A stretch of 64,000 bases of DNA from Micropterix aruncella. Taxonomy: Eukaryota > Arthropoda > Insecta > Lepidoptera > Micropterigidae. The stretch spans positions 7,126,924 through 7,190,923 of the forward strand of contig OX155954.1 of NCBI GenBank assembly GCA_944548615.1, in the 5' to 3' direction. A program made the translations under genes and the position numbers. The first letter of the stretch is position 1. Each line of letters opens with the position of its first letter. Positions 35,402-46,100 of the stretch are shown here, piece after piece. The notes beneath the pieces are model-generated. The model had not been told where the DNA came from and ran no database searches. It was given only the letters and a program-made list of their open reading frames with translations.

Positions 35402-36004
35402 GTGGTCATGCAAATACCAATTCGTGTCGAATCTGTTGTGCACAGATCCCTGATAAATCTGTGGTGCTACGCCCGCATCGCTTCACAATATATTCGCGGT
35501 TCCGGTTGTGTTTATTTTCACCCAGGCGACGAAGCAGAGTGTGGGCTTTCCTCAGCCGCAACTAACTGTGCTACTGCCAGCTCTCTCTAACACATACGCT
35601 AAAAGTAATTCTCTCTCTCAACCTCTTTGTCTCCATTCTCAGCTGAAGTCTGCCGATGCAAAACCATCAACTATCGCTGGTTGCCTGTATTTTGCGGCCG
35701 ACAGTTTGTGTTCATGTGAGCAGTTTGGCGGTTCGCTCACTTTGTCTAACTATGCGCCGGCTGCAGCTTTAATTAAAGGTTAAAGCGAGATTTAAAGGAT
35801 TTGGAACCCTACACGGTAGGCAGACTGCGGGTTCTCTGAGGAACGGAACGATTCCATTTGACGTATTCAAAAGTTTTCTTGAAACATTTCAATTTCAATT
35901 TATTTATAAATAGGATAGAAAACGAATTTACCGCGTGAAATTTGTAGGACCCGACGTTTCGGTGACGTTGCAGCCGCCGTTGTCAAGGGTAAACTGAAGA
36001 GCTG

Positions 36005-36346
36005 TCAGTCCGTTGTTTTGCGGGTAGGCCGCAAACCGCTGCCGCCACTGCGTAGGTTATAACGGTGGTGGGGGGCCGGGCTCGGAGCGCGGGAATTTTT
36101 AAAATCCGTCTTGCACACAACACTCACTGTATCCTGTTTTACGTCTTTGCGTTCGGCGTTCGGCGGCGGGAACATTTTAAGAAGAGGGTTCCACGTAGAA
36201 GAGAGTTTGTAGCCGTCATCTCTATTGAAGTTCGGAGTTCTTCTTATTTCAATGGCTTCCCGGATCATGCGAGGAAAGTAGAATTGTTCCTTCGATAGAA
36301 CAATGGGATTTTGAAACTGCATCCAGTGGTTACTTCCGCTATCCAA
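36005..36346 (-). pseudogene. Inverted duplicate of the Penelope-like C-terminus
   Basis: Open frame on the minus strand identical at protein level to the last 113 residues of the 36491-37405 frame (SGSNHWMQFQNPIVLSK to LRPTRKTTD). It is part of the left arm, not a gene in its own right. Confidence 0.9.
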
Positions 36347-36460
36347 TATATGTTCGCAGATCGCCGATTTTTCTCGCTGAACGTTTTTAACAGCTTTGAT
36401 GTGTTCTGTCAGTCGCGTGGCTATGGGCCGTTTCGTTTGTCCAACGTAGGCTAGACCGCG

Positions 36461-36492
36461 AAAAATGGTAAGGACGGCTCCTTACCATTTTT
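36461..36492. repeat. Palindrome at the arm/body junction
   Basis: AAAAATGGTAAGGA (36461-36474) and TCCTTACCATTTTT (36479-36492) around CGGC. Confidence 0.95.
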
Positions 36493-37405
36493 GGATGTCA
36501 AAGTGACGAGGAGAAGTGACAATACTCTCGGACATACGGTATATCGGAAGCCCACACATACGGACAGATATTTGCATGCAAGCTCACACCATCATCCCTA
36601 CCATCTACGTTCAGTGCAAACGTCGCTCGTGAATCGAGCACGCGATCTATGCGACACTGAGCATTTTCCGAAGGAGATGGAACATGTCAATGATGTCCTT
36701 AGGAAAAATGGATACGGAAAATATCACGAGACACGCACACGATCTAATACGGACGAAACTCAAAAACCGAGCAGATCAAGAGCATTCTTACCATACGTCA
36801 AGGGCGTGACAGATCGAATAAGTAAGATGCTAAACAGATTCGATATAAAAACGATCTTCAAACCGACCCAAAATATAGCTCGATTTTTGAGGCCTGTAAA
36901 GGATGTAATACCACTGCAAACCCCGGGTGTGTATAAAGTCGAATGCAGCTGCGGTCTAGCCTACGTTGGACAAACGAAACGGCCCATAGCCACGCGACTG
37001 ACAGAACACATCAAAGCTGTTAAAAACGTTCAGCGAGAAAAATCGGCGATCTGCGAACATATATTGGATAGCGGAAGTAACCACTGGATGCAGTTTCAAA
37101 ATCCCATTGTTCTATCGAAGGAACAATTCTACTTTCCTCGCATGATCCGGGAAGCCATTGAAATAAGAAGAACTCCGAACTTCAATAGAGATGACGGCTA
37201 CAAACTCTCTTCTACGTGGAACCCTCTTCTTAAAATGTTCCCGCCGCCGAACGCCGAACGCAAAGACGTAAAACAGGATACAGTGAGTGTTGTGTGCAAG
37301 ACGGATTTTAAAAATTCCCGCGCTCCGAGCCCGGCCCCCCACCACCGTTATAACCTACGCAGTGGCGGCAGCGGTTTGCGGCCTACCCGCAAAACAACGG
37401 ACTGA
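36491..37405 (+). CDS. Penelope-like RT C-terminus plus GIY-YIG endonuclease, 5'-truncated
   Basis: A 305-codon frame ending at the TGA at 37403-37405. Residues 1-30 match the end of a Penelope-type RT (DVKVTRR, LGHTVYRKPTHTDRYLHA). The GIY-YIG nuclease lies at about residues 146-235: GVYKVECSCG (146-155), YVGQTKR (158-164), TRLTEH (168-173), ICEHILDSG (187-195) and FYFPRMIREAIEIRRTPN (213-230). A basic, proline-rich C-terminus follows. The nuclease nicks target DNA for priming. The RT catalytic palm is missing, so this copy cannot move by itself. Confidence 0.88.
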   Translation: MDVKVTRRSDNTLGHTVYRKPTHTDRYLHASSHHHPYHLRSVQTSLVNRARDLCDTEHFPKEMEHVNDVLRKNGYGKYHETRTRSNTDETQKPSRSRAFLPYVKGVTDRISKMLNRFDIKTIFKPTQNIARFLRPVKDVIPLQTPGVYKVECSCGLAYVGQTKRPIATRLTEHIKAVKNVQREKSAICEHILDSGSNHWMQFQNPIVLSKEQFYFPRMIREAIEIRRTPNFNRDDGYKLSSTWNPLLKMFPPPNAERKDVKQDTVSVVCKTDFKNSRAPSPAPHHRYNLRSGGSGLRPTRKTTD

Positions 37406-37534
37406 CAGCTCTTCAGTTTACCCTTGACAACGGCGGCTGCAACGTCACCGAAACGTCGGGTCCTACAAATTTCACGCGGTAAATTCGTTTTCTATCCTAT
37501 TTATAATGTCAAACAACCGCGATAGTCTTCGATT

Positions 37535-38160
37535 TCAATTTATTTATTTCGTCGATATAAAGACGGAAATATCAATTTTGAGCGTCCCGAAACGATTAAA
37601 ACCATTTCCAGGTTAAAGTCTCTGTATGCCTGTGTATCTGTTTGTCCGTGTGTATTTATTCCTTCACGATAGCGCCCAAACGCTTAATCCGACTGAGCTG
37701 AAATTTGGTATAAGGCATCATCATGGCATTATTTGAAACGATTTTGGTTGAAATATGTCCACCAGGGGACGCACTAGTCATATATCATCCTCGAAATATT
37801 GGACTTAGAGACTTTAAATTTGGTACACAGATGCATTGTTGGGCTGTACTAAAAATATTTACATTTCGCCATACATATGTATCATATATTTAAATTGTGT
37901 GTATGTAAAATGTAATCATGTTTTTGGAATTTGCGTCGTCGCGTGTTTGCGATTGGATTTTTTAAACAAGCGGCAACGCATATTCGAAATTATAATCTCC
38001 ATTGCGTTGTGTCGCTCGTTCGAAATTCGAATGTTTAACGGCGAAATTTACGGCGATGCGCGTTTGCAATTGAATGAGATGACGTCCTTGGCTAATGCCA
38101 GGAAAGTCTTGGGGTAACAACCGTTTTTTCTGTCCATTCCAAATTACAACAAAGCGGCCA
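37535..38160 (+). repeat. Unclassified dispersed repeat (partner 51645-52265)
   Basis: Shared in order with 51645-52265: GATAGCGCCCAAACGCTTAA, GAGCTGAAATTTGG, GTCCACCAGGGG, CTCGAAATA(T/C)TGGACTTA and a late CTTGGGGTAACAACCG-like block. It contains no recognised protein. The Penelope-like element entered its left edge. Confidence 0.6.
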
Positions 38161-39799
38161 CACTTCATGGGCTTCAATCATTACAATTATGAAGGAAATT
38201 CGCAGATGTGGTATTTTTTCATAAATGGTTGACATTGGTTGAATGGTTGAATTGTATCTTTCCGTGTACCAACGCGACTCACTCGCCAAACGGAGTTATT
38301 ACACCTTCCGCAGGTTAGCACTAATTATGCACAAAACTTCTACATATATATTAGATACCTAAGTAAAATTTGCAATACGCGGCTCAGCGATATTCACGTG
38401 TTCAATATACACGTATTCAATATCAGTATACACGTCATCTATCGCTCTCAAGAAAGCCTTGATTAATAAAGGTGTTGACATGTCATTGAATGGCAATATA
38501 ATAATAATAATATGTATTCATGTATATATTTGAATAACATGTATGACTTTATTATTCAAGGTGGCGCAAAATTAATCATTCAATTTTGTTTTTGAATACC
38601 TTTTTTACTAAATAAAATAAATCGTTTTGAGTGATATTCCTCGCTTTTGCGGACTATAGCGGTCCATTGCTTGTCTGTTTGTATACTGCAGCTGCCTATG
38701 ATTGTCAAATATTATTGACGTACAACACCATTTGCAGAAAATGATTAATTTTGCGCCATTTGATTAATTTGCGCGACCTTGTATAACGTGTATTTACATT
38801 AAATTTGTTTAGTTATTATGACTCCTCCCTCCTTCCCATCTCTCAATATATGCATTTATTTTTCAAAAATATATTTGAAATGTTTAAGTGAAAACATGTA
38901 ATAACTTTGTTCCTAAAATTTCTTAATTTGTATCTAATTTATGGAAACAGCTGTATGTTTCATGAATGATAATGAATTAGGAAATAAATAGTCCACAGGC
39001 GGATCAGGGAAGTCGCAATAAATAGAACGTCATTCAACATTCTCTATTCGTACGTTGGAGATTTTATTCGGAACTTCGGACGGTTAATTTCCTCGTCCTT
39101 CCTATTAACAAAAAGATAAATGGAGTTTCACTGTAAAGTATTTAAACTGACATTTGCTTAATGTCCCCGGAAGCCTGTTTTTTGTTTCGCCTGTAAGTTG
39201 CGCTGCGAAGATTAAGAAGTTGAAGTTGAAAATTGAAGAGGGTGGCATAATTTTTCAGCGTTTCACGTTTTTTCAACGCTTTGAATACATTTTTAATATT
39301 AATTCCTGTTCCCAACTTAAATTCTATCAATATTTTCTGAAAATTGTTGGTTTCCCTCAGGATGGTTGCACTTTGGATTGCGTTGGGGTTACCAACAGCA
39401 TTTGTGGGTACAGTCTCATCAGTCAACCTGGATTGTAATGTAGGGAGAGAGGAGGGGGGGAGAGGAGTATTCGCACGAAGAAAGGGTTGTGGATGGCATG
39501 ATGTGGGCGGCGGGGAGGAGAGACTGGAAAGGGTGGAGCATTCATTTTGGCAGACATCCTGTTTAAGTATGCTACTTAAGCTCGGTCATTGCACAAGGAA
39601 AAGGATGATGAGAATATAAATTTTATATTTATAATACAAGGTGCTCTTCTTGGCTTTGCGCAGGAAGATTTTTAAATGTGTGGGATGAGGGCCACAATGT
39701 CGAAGAAAATTTTAGTAAAACTCCTGTCCAAAGCTTTGCACACTTTTATTAAGGAATAGAAACGTATAAAAAATTGTTAGGAAACTTATTGAATAATTC

Positions 39800-40140
39800 G
39801 AGATGTGGGCACACAGACGCATGATGCCGATATCTTGGACTCAGAAAGTCATTAGTGAGGAAGTTCTACGACGTGTCGGCCATTTGGCAGACCAGCGAAC
39901 AGCGCAAAGTTGCATACCTAGGTCACGTACTTAGACATGACAGGTTTTGACCTCCTGCAACTCATTGTTGGGGAAAGTTGCGGGAAAGTTGCGGGAAAGA
40001 AAATATCTGGCCGTAGATGGATATCTTGGTTGCGGAACATTCGAGAATGGACAGGGATTACGGGTGTCGCCGAATTGTTTTGCTTGGCGAAGGGCAAAAA
40101 GAAGTATGCAGAGCTGGCTGCTAACCTTCACTAGTTAGAG
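39800..40140 (+). pseudogene. RTE-type LINE 3' end
   Basis: EMWAHRRMMPISWTQKVISE and EEVLRR followed, after frame breaks, by GRRWISWLRNIREWTGI and ELFCLAKGKKKYAELAANLH, ending TAG. This order is the C-terminus of RTE-like (endonuclease-reverse transcriptase) ORFs common in insects. Several shifts and stops. Confidence 0.75.
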
Positions 40141-40159
40141 AGTCACTCTAAGAAGAAGA

Positions 40160-42600
40160 TTAAGAAATACTAAAATTTCTTGACTAACTTATTTAGTGAG
40201 ATATTTTTGTCTTAACATTGGAAATATTCCAATAATTTCATCGGTTTTCTCGGGGAGAGTTTTACAAAATTTCTATGTATAGATTAGTATTGGCTGTGTT
40301 GCCTTCTGATGCCAACACAAAGATTATATCTTGATGTAACACGCGAAAGGCCGAGACGTAAGCTTGTCCATGAGAGAAATATTCACAATTCAGGAACGTT
40401 CTCGTCGCTTCATATAGGGTCGTAGGCACCAGTACTTAATGCACCAGTACTTAATGCTTCGCTACATAGGCTTTCAAGGCCAATAACTCCTCAACCAATG
40501 GCGATAACAACGTACTGTAAACGACATATTATTATTCCATCAACATTATATCCTTGAACTAACAATAAGAAGCATTTTTGCAGCGATTAATAGGTTGCTA
40601 TTAAAATAGTTTTGATTTTAAAAGTTGTATTAAAGAAGTCGTGGTTTTGGCTCACATCTCTGGAAATACCAAACGTACCACTATGAAATATGCAGCAGTC
40701 GATTCACCGATATCGAGTTTAAGGTAAATATAAAATACGTAATCGCTTTAATTTTAAGTTGTAAACGTTTTAAAAAAACGCATAATCAACTAATAATAAT
40801 TTAAATTTAATGTTCAGAATCGATTAATTCATATTAGTAATATTAAATCGAAAGAGTAATATTAAAGTGAAAAAAATACAATGAATATCCAAAAATCAAT
40901 GTATTGTTGCTCAAAATGACCTCCGTGAGCGTTTTTCATACACTTTAACACTTTTTCATACTGATAAACTAATGTTCGTTTCCTGTAACCGCCAAATTGA
41001 GAGAACAGCTAGGTGTAAAAATTTGGTTGAGGTGTCTAAAAAAGCTATCGGTCTGTAGATGTGTCATCAAAAAATAAAAATAAAAAAAGTCATCAAAAGG
41101 GGATTAAAAATATATCGCCATCTGTTGGATTACCGCGCGAACTTTTTGTACTGTCAACAGGTGGCCCTTTAACAGGCGATAGCTAAACTGCATTTAACAT
41201 AGTCCGTACCCAGAATCATGTTATAGTAGAACACTGATTATCCGATTTAATCAATACAGTGATCGTGGAATTCGACGGGTTTCAGATACTTATATATTAA
41301 TTAAAAAGACTTTCTCGCATGAAGTTTGTAGCCACCGACGTTTCGGCGATGTTGCAACCGCTGTTGTTCAGGGTAGTCTACCCTGGACAAAAGAAGCGAT
41401 TATCCGTTTCGCGTCAATTTGCATGCGCGCAACTTCGGTTGGGTTGGGCTCTTTTTGATAGACCCAAATGGTCGAATGCTGCTTTCGTCACCTGTCGCGC
41501 GTCACTTGTCCTTTCGTCACCATATTCTACACTAAATTTGAAGCCCCTTCCAGGCAATAAATAATAAGTGGAAATAATACAAATACAGAAATAGGAACGA
41601 ATAAGAGAAAACTTTTAATAATTTACTCCTGACTCTAGAATGAGACTCTTATATTTTACTTTAAATATATATAAAGACCTCGTCTGTAATGTCGCACCCT
41701 ACTGTTTCTATACAACCGCCGAATAGTGGGAGAATCTTTCTATGTAGTTGGTGGCTCTGAACTTCGGGATGGTGGCAAGATGATCGCGCGATCGTGTGAG
41801 ATATGTGTGGCGATTACGACACCATGTATAGATAGCTCGCGTATTCAAACCACACTATCTTGGATACATAGGTAGTCAAGAGCTGCCTTCTTTGCCCCAT
41901 ATTTAACATATGTAGATGTCTTGATGAGGAATGGGTCACGTCGGGGAGGAATGTTGAAGCAAAACCTCGCACACGCGTTTTGTAACATTTGTAGCAAATG
42001 TATTGACGCATTTTATTATTGATGATTGTATTGAATATCTTGATTTTCTTTTCTGTACTCTTTACACATTTTATATTGTGATGACTATATAATGTAGAAT
42101 TCGAAGACAGAAAGACATATATATTTCTGGTCGTTCTAATGACAATATTAACAGGTGACACACGACGCGAAGCACATTTTTTAGTTTGGTTTGTAAGAAC
42201 TGGCCGTTCTATGTATTTTCCTTTATAATGCGTCTGGCTCGTTCTCTGAACTTACGAGGAGGCGACCTTTGAGGGCGCTTTCGCGTGTGTTCTCGGCGTA
42301 ACTTGTCTGTGTATTGTTGTAATCTAATAACGCTTTGAATAGAATGTTAATCTCAGCGTGGTTGTTGATAAGATACAGCAGAGATCCAGTAATTTCATTA
42401 TTATACAATAGCTGAGAAATAATATAACACCTAATAATCCAATGAAGAAAATCTAAATCAGGAGTTTATACTAGTCGCTGAGGTAGTGAGGACAAGCCGC
42501 CATCCGTATGTACTACTATTACCTTAATGATTGTAGAATAATACCATATATGAAGTTTCGCAAATTTGATTCACTCAGTAGGATCAGTTCCTCATAATGT
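40160..42600. other. Intron stretch with little recognisable content
   Basis: AT-rich. CACCAGTACTTAATG is duplicated in tandem at about 40429-40457. Only the short Penelope-like terminus at 41310-41385 was recognised. No host exon seen. Confidence 0.5.
41310..41385 (-). mobile_element. Penelope-like terminus fragment
   Basis: CATGAAGTTTGTAGCC, ACCGACGTTTCGGCGATG and TTGCAACCGCTGTTGTTC match the arm end at 35931-35995. Confidence 0.7.
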
Positions 42601-42619
42601 TATTACATTTTTATTTTTT

Positions 42620-43455
42620 TTAAATTTTTTTTTTAACGGGCTCATTTATTTATTTATTATTTATTTAAGAATTAATTACTATAAAACATTGATTAGCTTA
42701 CAAAAATAACAGGAACCGAATAGCAAAACCTTAACCTTTTGCTTATTTGTTTCTGTCACCCAACTGGGACTAGCCCGTTCTAGGGTGGACAGGACTCCAA
42801 TATTACAATCAAGTTTGCTTGATTGCTTGGTTGCCTACAAATGTACAAGTTTTAGTAAAAAGCTAATGATACCAAATAGCCCTAAAATGTGGTCTTCAGA
42901 ATAAAACAAAAAAATAATAATAATATAAAAATATTAAAAATATAGAATAAATAAAATGCAATTCCATTATTAAATCGGCAATAAATATAATATAAAATTC
43001 GATTAAATAATATAAATAAAGTTATATGTGAGAAAAGAAAGAAACAGTCATTAATATTTAATATTATGTTAAGTAATATAGGATTTAATATAAAAATACC
43101 TAGTCTAAAAGTATAATTCATTGTCAAAGTCAAATATTTTTTGGTAGTTAGTTCAATGTTGAAAAATACTTAACATATAAGTTTAAAAATATGTTAATAA
43201 TTTGTGCACCTAAGTTTTATTATACTATTATTTCTAACATTTGATGTATGGTTAGTCTGTCATGATTCGATAACCATTTCTTTAATTTATTTTTGAATTC
43301 CCTAAATGTCAAATTCATTTTTATTTCCATATTGATCAGATTGTTAAATCTCGGCGCAATGAAAGAGTAATGTCTTTGACCAAATGATGTTTTCCTTCTG
43401 GGTATTATTAAGCTATTTTCTACAACCTTGTCTCGTTGGTCGCCGGTTCTGAATT
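42620..43455 (-). mobile_element. LINE 3' end with ORF2 C-terminus
   Basis: On the minus strand, 43428-43222 is open: KVVENSLIIPRRKTSFGQRH, YSFIAPRFNNLI, LTFREFKNKLKKWLSNHDRL. This is the C-terminal pattern of a non-LTR ORF2 (FGQR.Y.FIAPR.NNL...FK..LK.WL). The UTR follows, with GTCACCCAACTGGGAC-type sequence and a (TAAA)n-like tail near 42640. 5'-truncated. Confidence 0.75.
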
Positions 43456-43598
43456 ATTCCTAAATTTGAGTTATTGTCCAAAAATAGCCTTAAGAGGGAA
43501 GTTTTTAGAAAAAGTTGCCTACAATCAAGAACTTTAGCTTCTTTATACAGTTCATTAGTGGGATGGCGATATGGTCTACGTAGAAAACATTAACTCAC

Positions 43599-43735
43599 CT
43601 GAACCAGATCGCCGTGAATCCCCCCAGCTGCTGTTAGCGTAAGATGACAAATATAGGGTAGTCTGTCTTCTTTTGGTCTATGGAGTTCTAAGTCGTAAGT
43701 CTTTCCCACGTCTCCATAGTAAGTGCGGTTGCAGG
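43599..43735 (-). CDS. Exon: start of the first CUB-like module
   Basis: Acceptor TTTTTCTTTTTGTCAACAG, donor CAG|GTGAGT at 43598; 137 bp, two bases in, phase 0 out. It encodes CNRTYYGDVGKTYDLELHRP, LPYICHLTLTAAGG and HGDLVQ: the first strands and two cysteines of a CUB domain, completed 18.5 kb downstream by LTLESFTLGRF. Excellent splice signals. Confidence 0.9.
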
Positions 43736-45466
43736 CTGTTGACAAAAAGAAAACATCATTGAACAATTGTTTTAAGTCATTAAACATCATACTATTTTAA
43801 TGAGTCGCTGGCCTTGTATTTCAGAGAGAAAGATGTTAACCGGATTCGATAGCGATCAGGCCTGGTGAAAAGTACGAAACTTTAGCCTAAAGAAGAGGAA
43901 GAGGAGGAGAGTAGAAGAACACCGTTTGAGGAGTTTAGACCGGGCCGCTGTCGCTAGTTCAAAATACCTAGGACCATGAGGCGGCGCAGTTTTTCATTTA
44001 CGAATATACAGACATTATGAAGTTGTATTATGAAGAAGAATTGATAGAAGAATAGATAGAATCATTATGAAGAAGAATAGATAAAATTGGCCTAGTGAAT
44101 TCGTGTATAGAAATATATAATTATTCATGCGTTAATCAAATATTGTAATTCTAAATACAGTGGCACAGAAATACAAAAATGACATAAAATGGTAAAAAGT
44201 TTAGAAGTAATGGAATAGTGGCTAGGTTGCCTGACCTTACATTGTAAGGCTCCGGTTTCGATTTCCGGCTTGGTCACTATTTTGCGTTGGCATGAAATTA
44301 ACGGAAGTGTATTTCAATTCTGTCGACTAATGCAATAACAAGACACACACTTAACTCATATTACAAGCATAAAAACACTTTATAGTGGTTGGTTGTAAGA
44401 GATTGTCGTATGATAATAAACCCGCCCACTGTGAAATTTCACAATAAAGAGCAGAAACAAACAAACAACCAGGTAGATTACTTTGGCATTTAATAGGAAT
44501 CTGCGACATATATAATTATACTTATAGATAATTTAACGAATTATGATTACTTCAATAATCCTGAACTGTATTTGGAGACAATTATTTTATTTATTTTTAA
44601 TATGTCTTCATTAGGGAAAGCTATTATTATAAAAATTAATCGTTTAGAACAAAAATGTCGCCCGCTATTCTACGCCACTGGCGGAGCTGACGCCATTCTT
44701 CTAAGACGATGAAGACGCTTAAAATTCCTCATTTACCGCCCATTTTCAATCCTCCCGCCATTCTCGCTATTTTTGCAAGCGCCTAGAAGTAAATTAAGAC
44801 GTTTCGGGCTAAGCTGAAAGAAAATCCCTCCAGCTGTCTGAAACAATGCCCCATTTGGCCGGCCACCATAGAGTACTAGACCGTATTGTAGGAAGTGCGC
44901 TCTGTAAATAGGGCAGCCAGCGTACCAATTCCCAGCCACCCAGTTTTACGTCACGGCCTCCTTCTATAGATACATGTATATATTCTTTGTAACCGGAGCA
45001 TTGTTACGTACCTAGTCCCACGGAGGTTTCACACTATGCGAAAGCAATCGAAACGGATGACCGGATCGTCTTTCGCAAATATAAGTAACATACTATGAAC
45101 AATTGTGGATAATGTTGTTAGGGACTGGCTAAAATAGAGCCTGCGTTCACTAAATGCTAAACAAACCAAAATATTAACTTTTAGTAAGTTTGCGGTTAGT
45201 CCGCCATCAAACAGTATGGTTTTCAAAATACATCGTTGTAATATAGAGTCGAACTATTCTAACTGTCCAGCAGTAGAGCGAGTTCGATTGATAGATATAT
45301 AGACCTAGGTATTTTTATTAATCTGATTTTTAAGAACCAGACTCGGCTTTGCTTCTGGTAAAGTTTTGAAACGATTTGGTAATTTAAATAGGTAGGCGTA
45401 TATTTGCCTTTTTAGATGCTACCTTTAGATATATAGTGCAAGACGTCCCCTTCAGATGCAAGCTAC
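43736..45466 (-). other. Intron with SINE
   Basis: Contains the SINE at 44217-44465. The stretch 44640-44950 is less AT-rich, with a 68-codon minus-strand frame I do not recognise. Confidence 0.55.
44217..44465 (+). mobile_element. tRNA-derived SINE, copy 2
   Basis: Head TGGCTAGGTTGCCTGACC (A-box-like) and CGGTTTCGATTTCCGG (B-box-like), then the same body and tail as 25250-25530, ending CACAATAAAGAG and a short (CAAA)n. Confidence 0.85.
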
Positions 45467-45517
45467 CTATCTCGTAGACGTACTCGTCTTGTTCCTCGCC
45501 ACCCGGGCCACCTTCCG
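45467..45517 (-). CDS. Possible 5' exon of the CUB/LDLa gene
   Basis: Donor GATAG|GTAGCT at 45466 leaves one base, matching the two-base entry of the 43599 exon and giving YVYEIA-CNRTYYG. The frame (EGGPGGEEQDEYVYEI) is acidic linker-like sequence and stays open leftwards to 45581. The acceptor is uncertain: TTTCAG at 45518-45523 is the best of several. Acceptance rests on phase and GC content only. Confidence 0.45.
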   Translation of the reverse strand, partial: RKVARVARNKTSTSTR

Positions 45518-45984
45518 CTGAAAGCTGATTTTGCTGGACCAGCAGCCGCCGCCGCCCGGTAGGTATTCGAGGTGCTTGCACGCATTATTAATTTCATGAT
45601 ATTTCTAAAACTATACCACCTAAAAACTTACAATAAATGGTTAATTTTATCTGTATTTAACACCCGTGATGATGGATTAATTTATTTTGACAATGTTATT
45701 ACTAATGTCTTCAACAAATGAAAGCAGTTATTAAAGCCTTAATTTAAAAGTTGAATATTATTATATGCTGCCGGCGACTTTTTTATAGATCTCTTTAAGG
45801 CCAATGTTTTCGTCATATTTTGTTTTCACATATATCAAATCTTTTCGTCAGCACATGCCGATAAGTAACTCACCAGCTCATTATTCTCCGACTTGATTTG
45901 AAGATACCTTGATTTCGTATTAAAAACCAATTTTTATCACAATAAAATATAGCCTATACCACTCGTCGATAATTAAGCTTTCCA

Positions 45985-46100
45985 TTAGTAAAAGAATTGT
46001 TGAAATCGGATGAGTAGTTTCAGAGATTAACCGCTACATACAAAATTACAAACTAATAAACTTACAAACACAACTTCTTTATAATATTAGTATAGATTTA
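45985..46100 (+). mobile_element. Helitron-like 3' terminus
   Basis: GTTGAAATCGGATGAGTAG, CTTCTTTATAATATTAG and TATAGAT resemble 3' ends of lepidopteran Helitron-like repeats. No other part of the element was recognised. Confidence 0.35.

Larger units (their letters stand above)
35907..37531 (+). mobile_element. Penelope-like element with long inverted arms
   Basis: Flanked by ATTTCAATTTATTTA (35892-35906 and 37532-37546). The left arm (about 35907-36460) is a near-perfect reverse complement of the right arm (36951-37505). Between them lies the upstream part of the coding region (36491-36950). The left arm meets the body in a palindrome (36461-36492). A 26-bp extension follows the right arm. 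Penelope-like elements are known for terminal repeats in direct or inverted arrangement and 5' truncation. The near identity of the arms means recent insertion. Confidence 0.85.
25137..43598 (-). other. 18.5-kb intron rich in mobile elements
   Basis: Contains SINE 25250-25530, inverted repeats, a pogo-like MITE, two family-A copies, LINE ends at 31.0, 39.8 and 43.3 kb, and Penelope-like copies at 29.0 and 35.9 kb. Stretches with nothing recognised: 29440-31020, 32900-35880 and 38170-39790. Confidence 0.7.

Noticed and set aside
36005..36346. Independent minus-strand gene
   Set aside because: Identical to the C-terminus encoded at 37067-37405; it is the inverted arm of the Penelope-like element.
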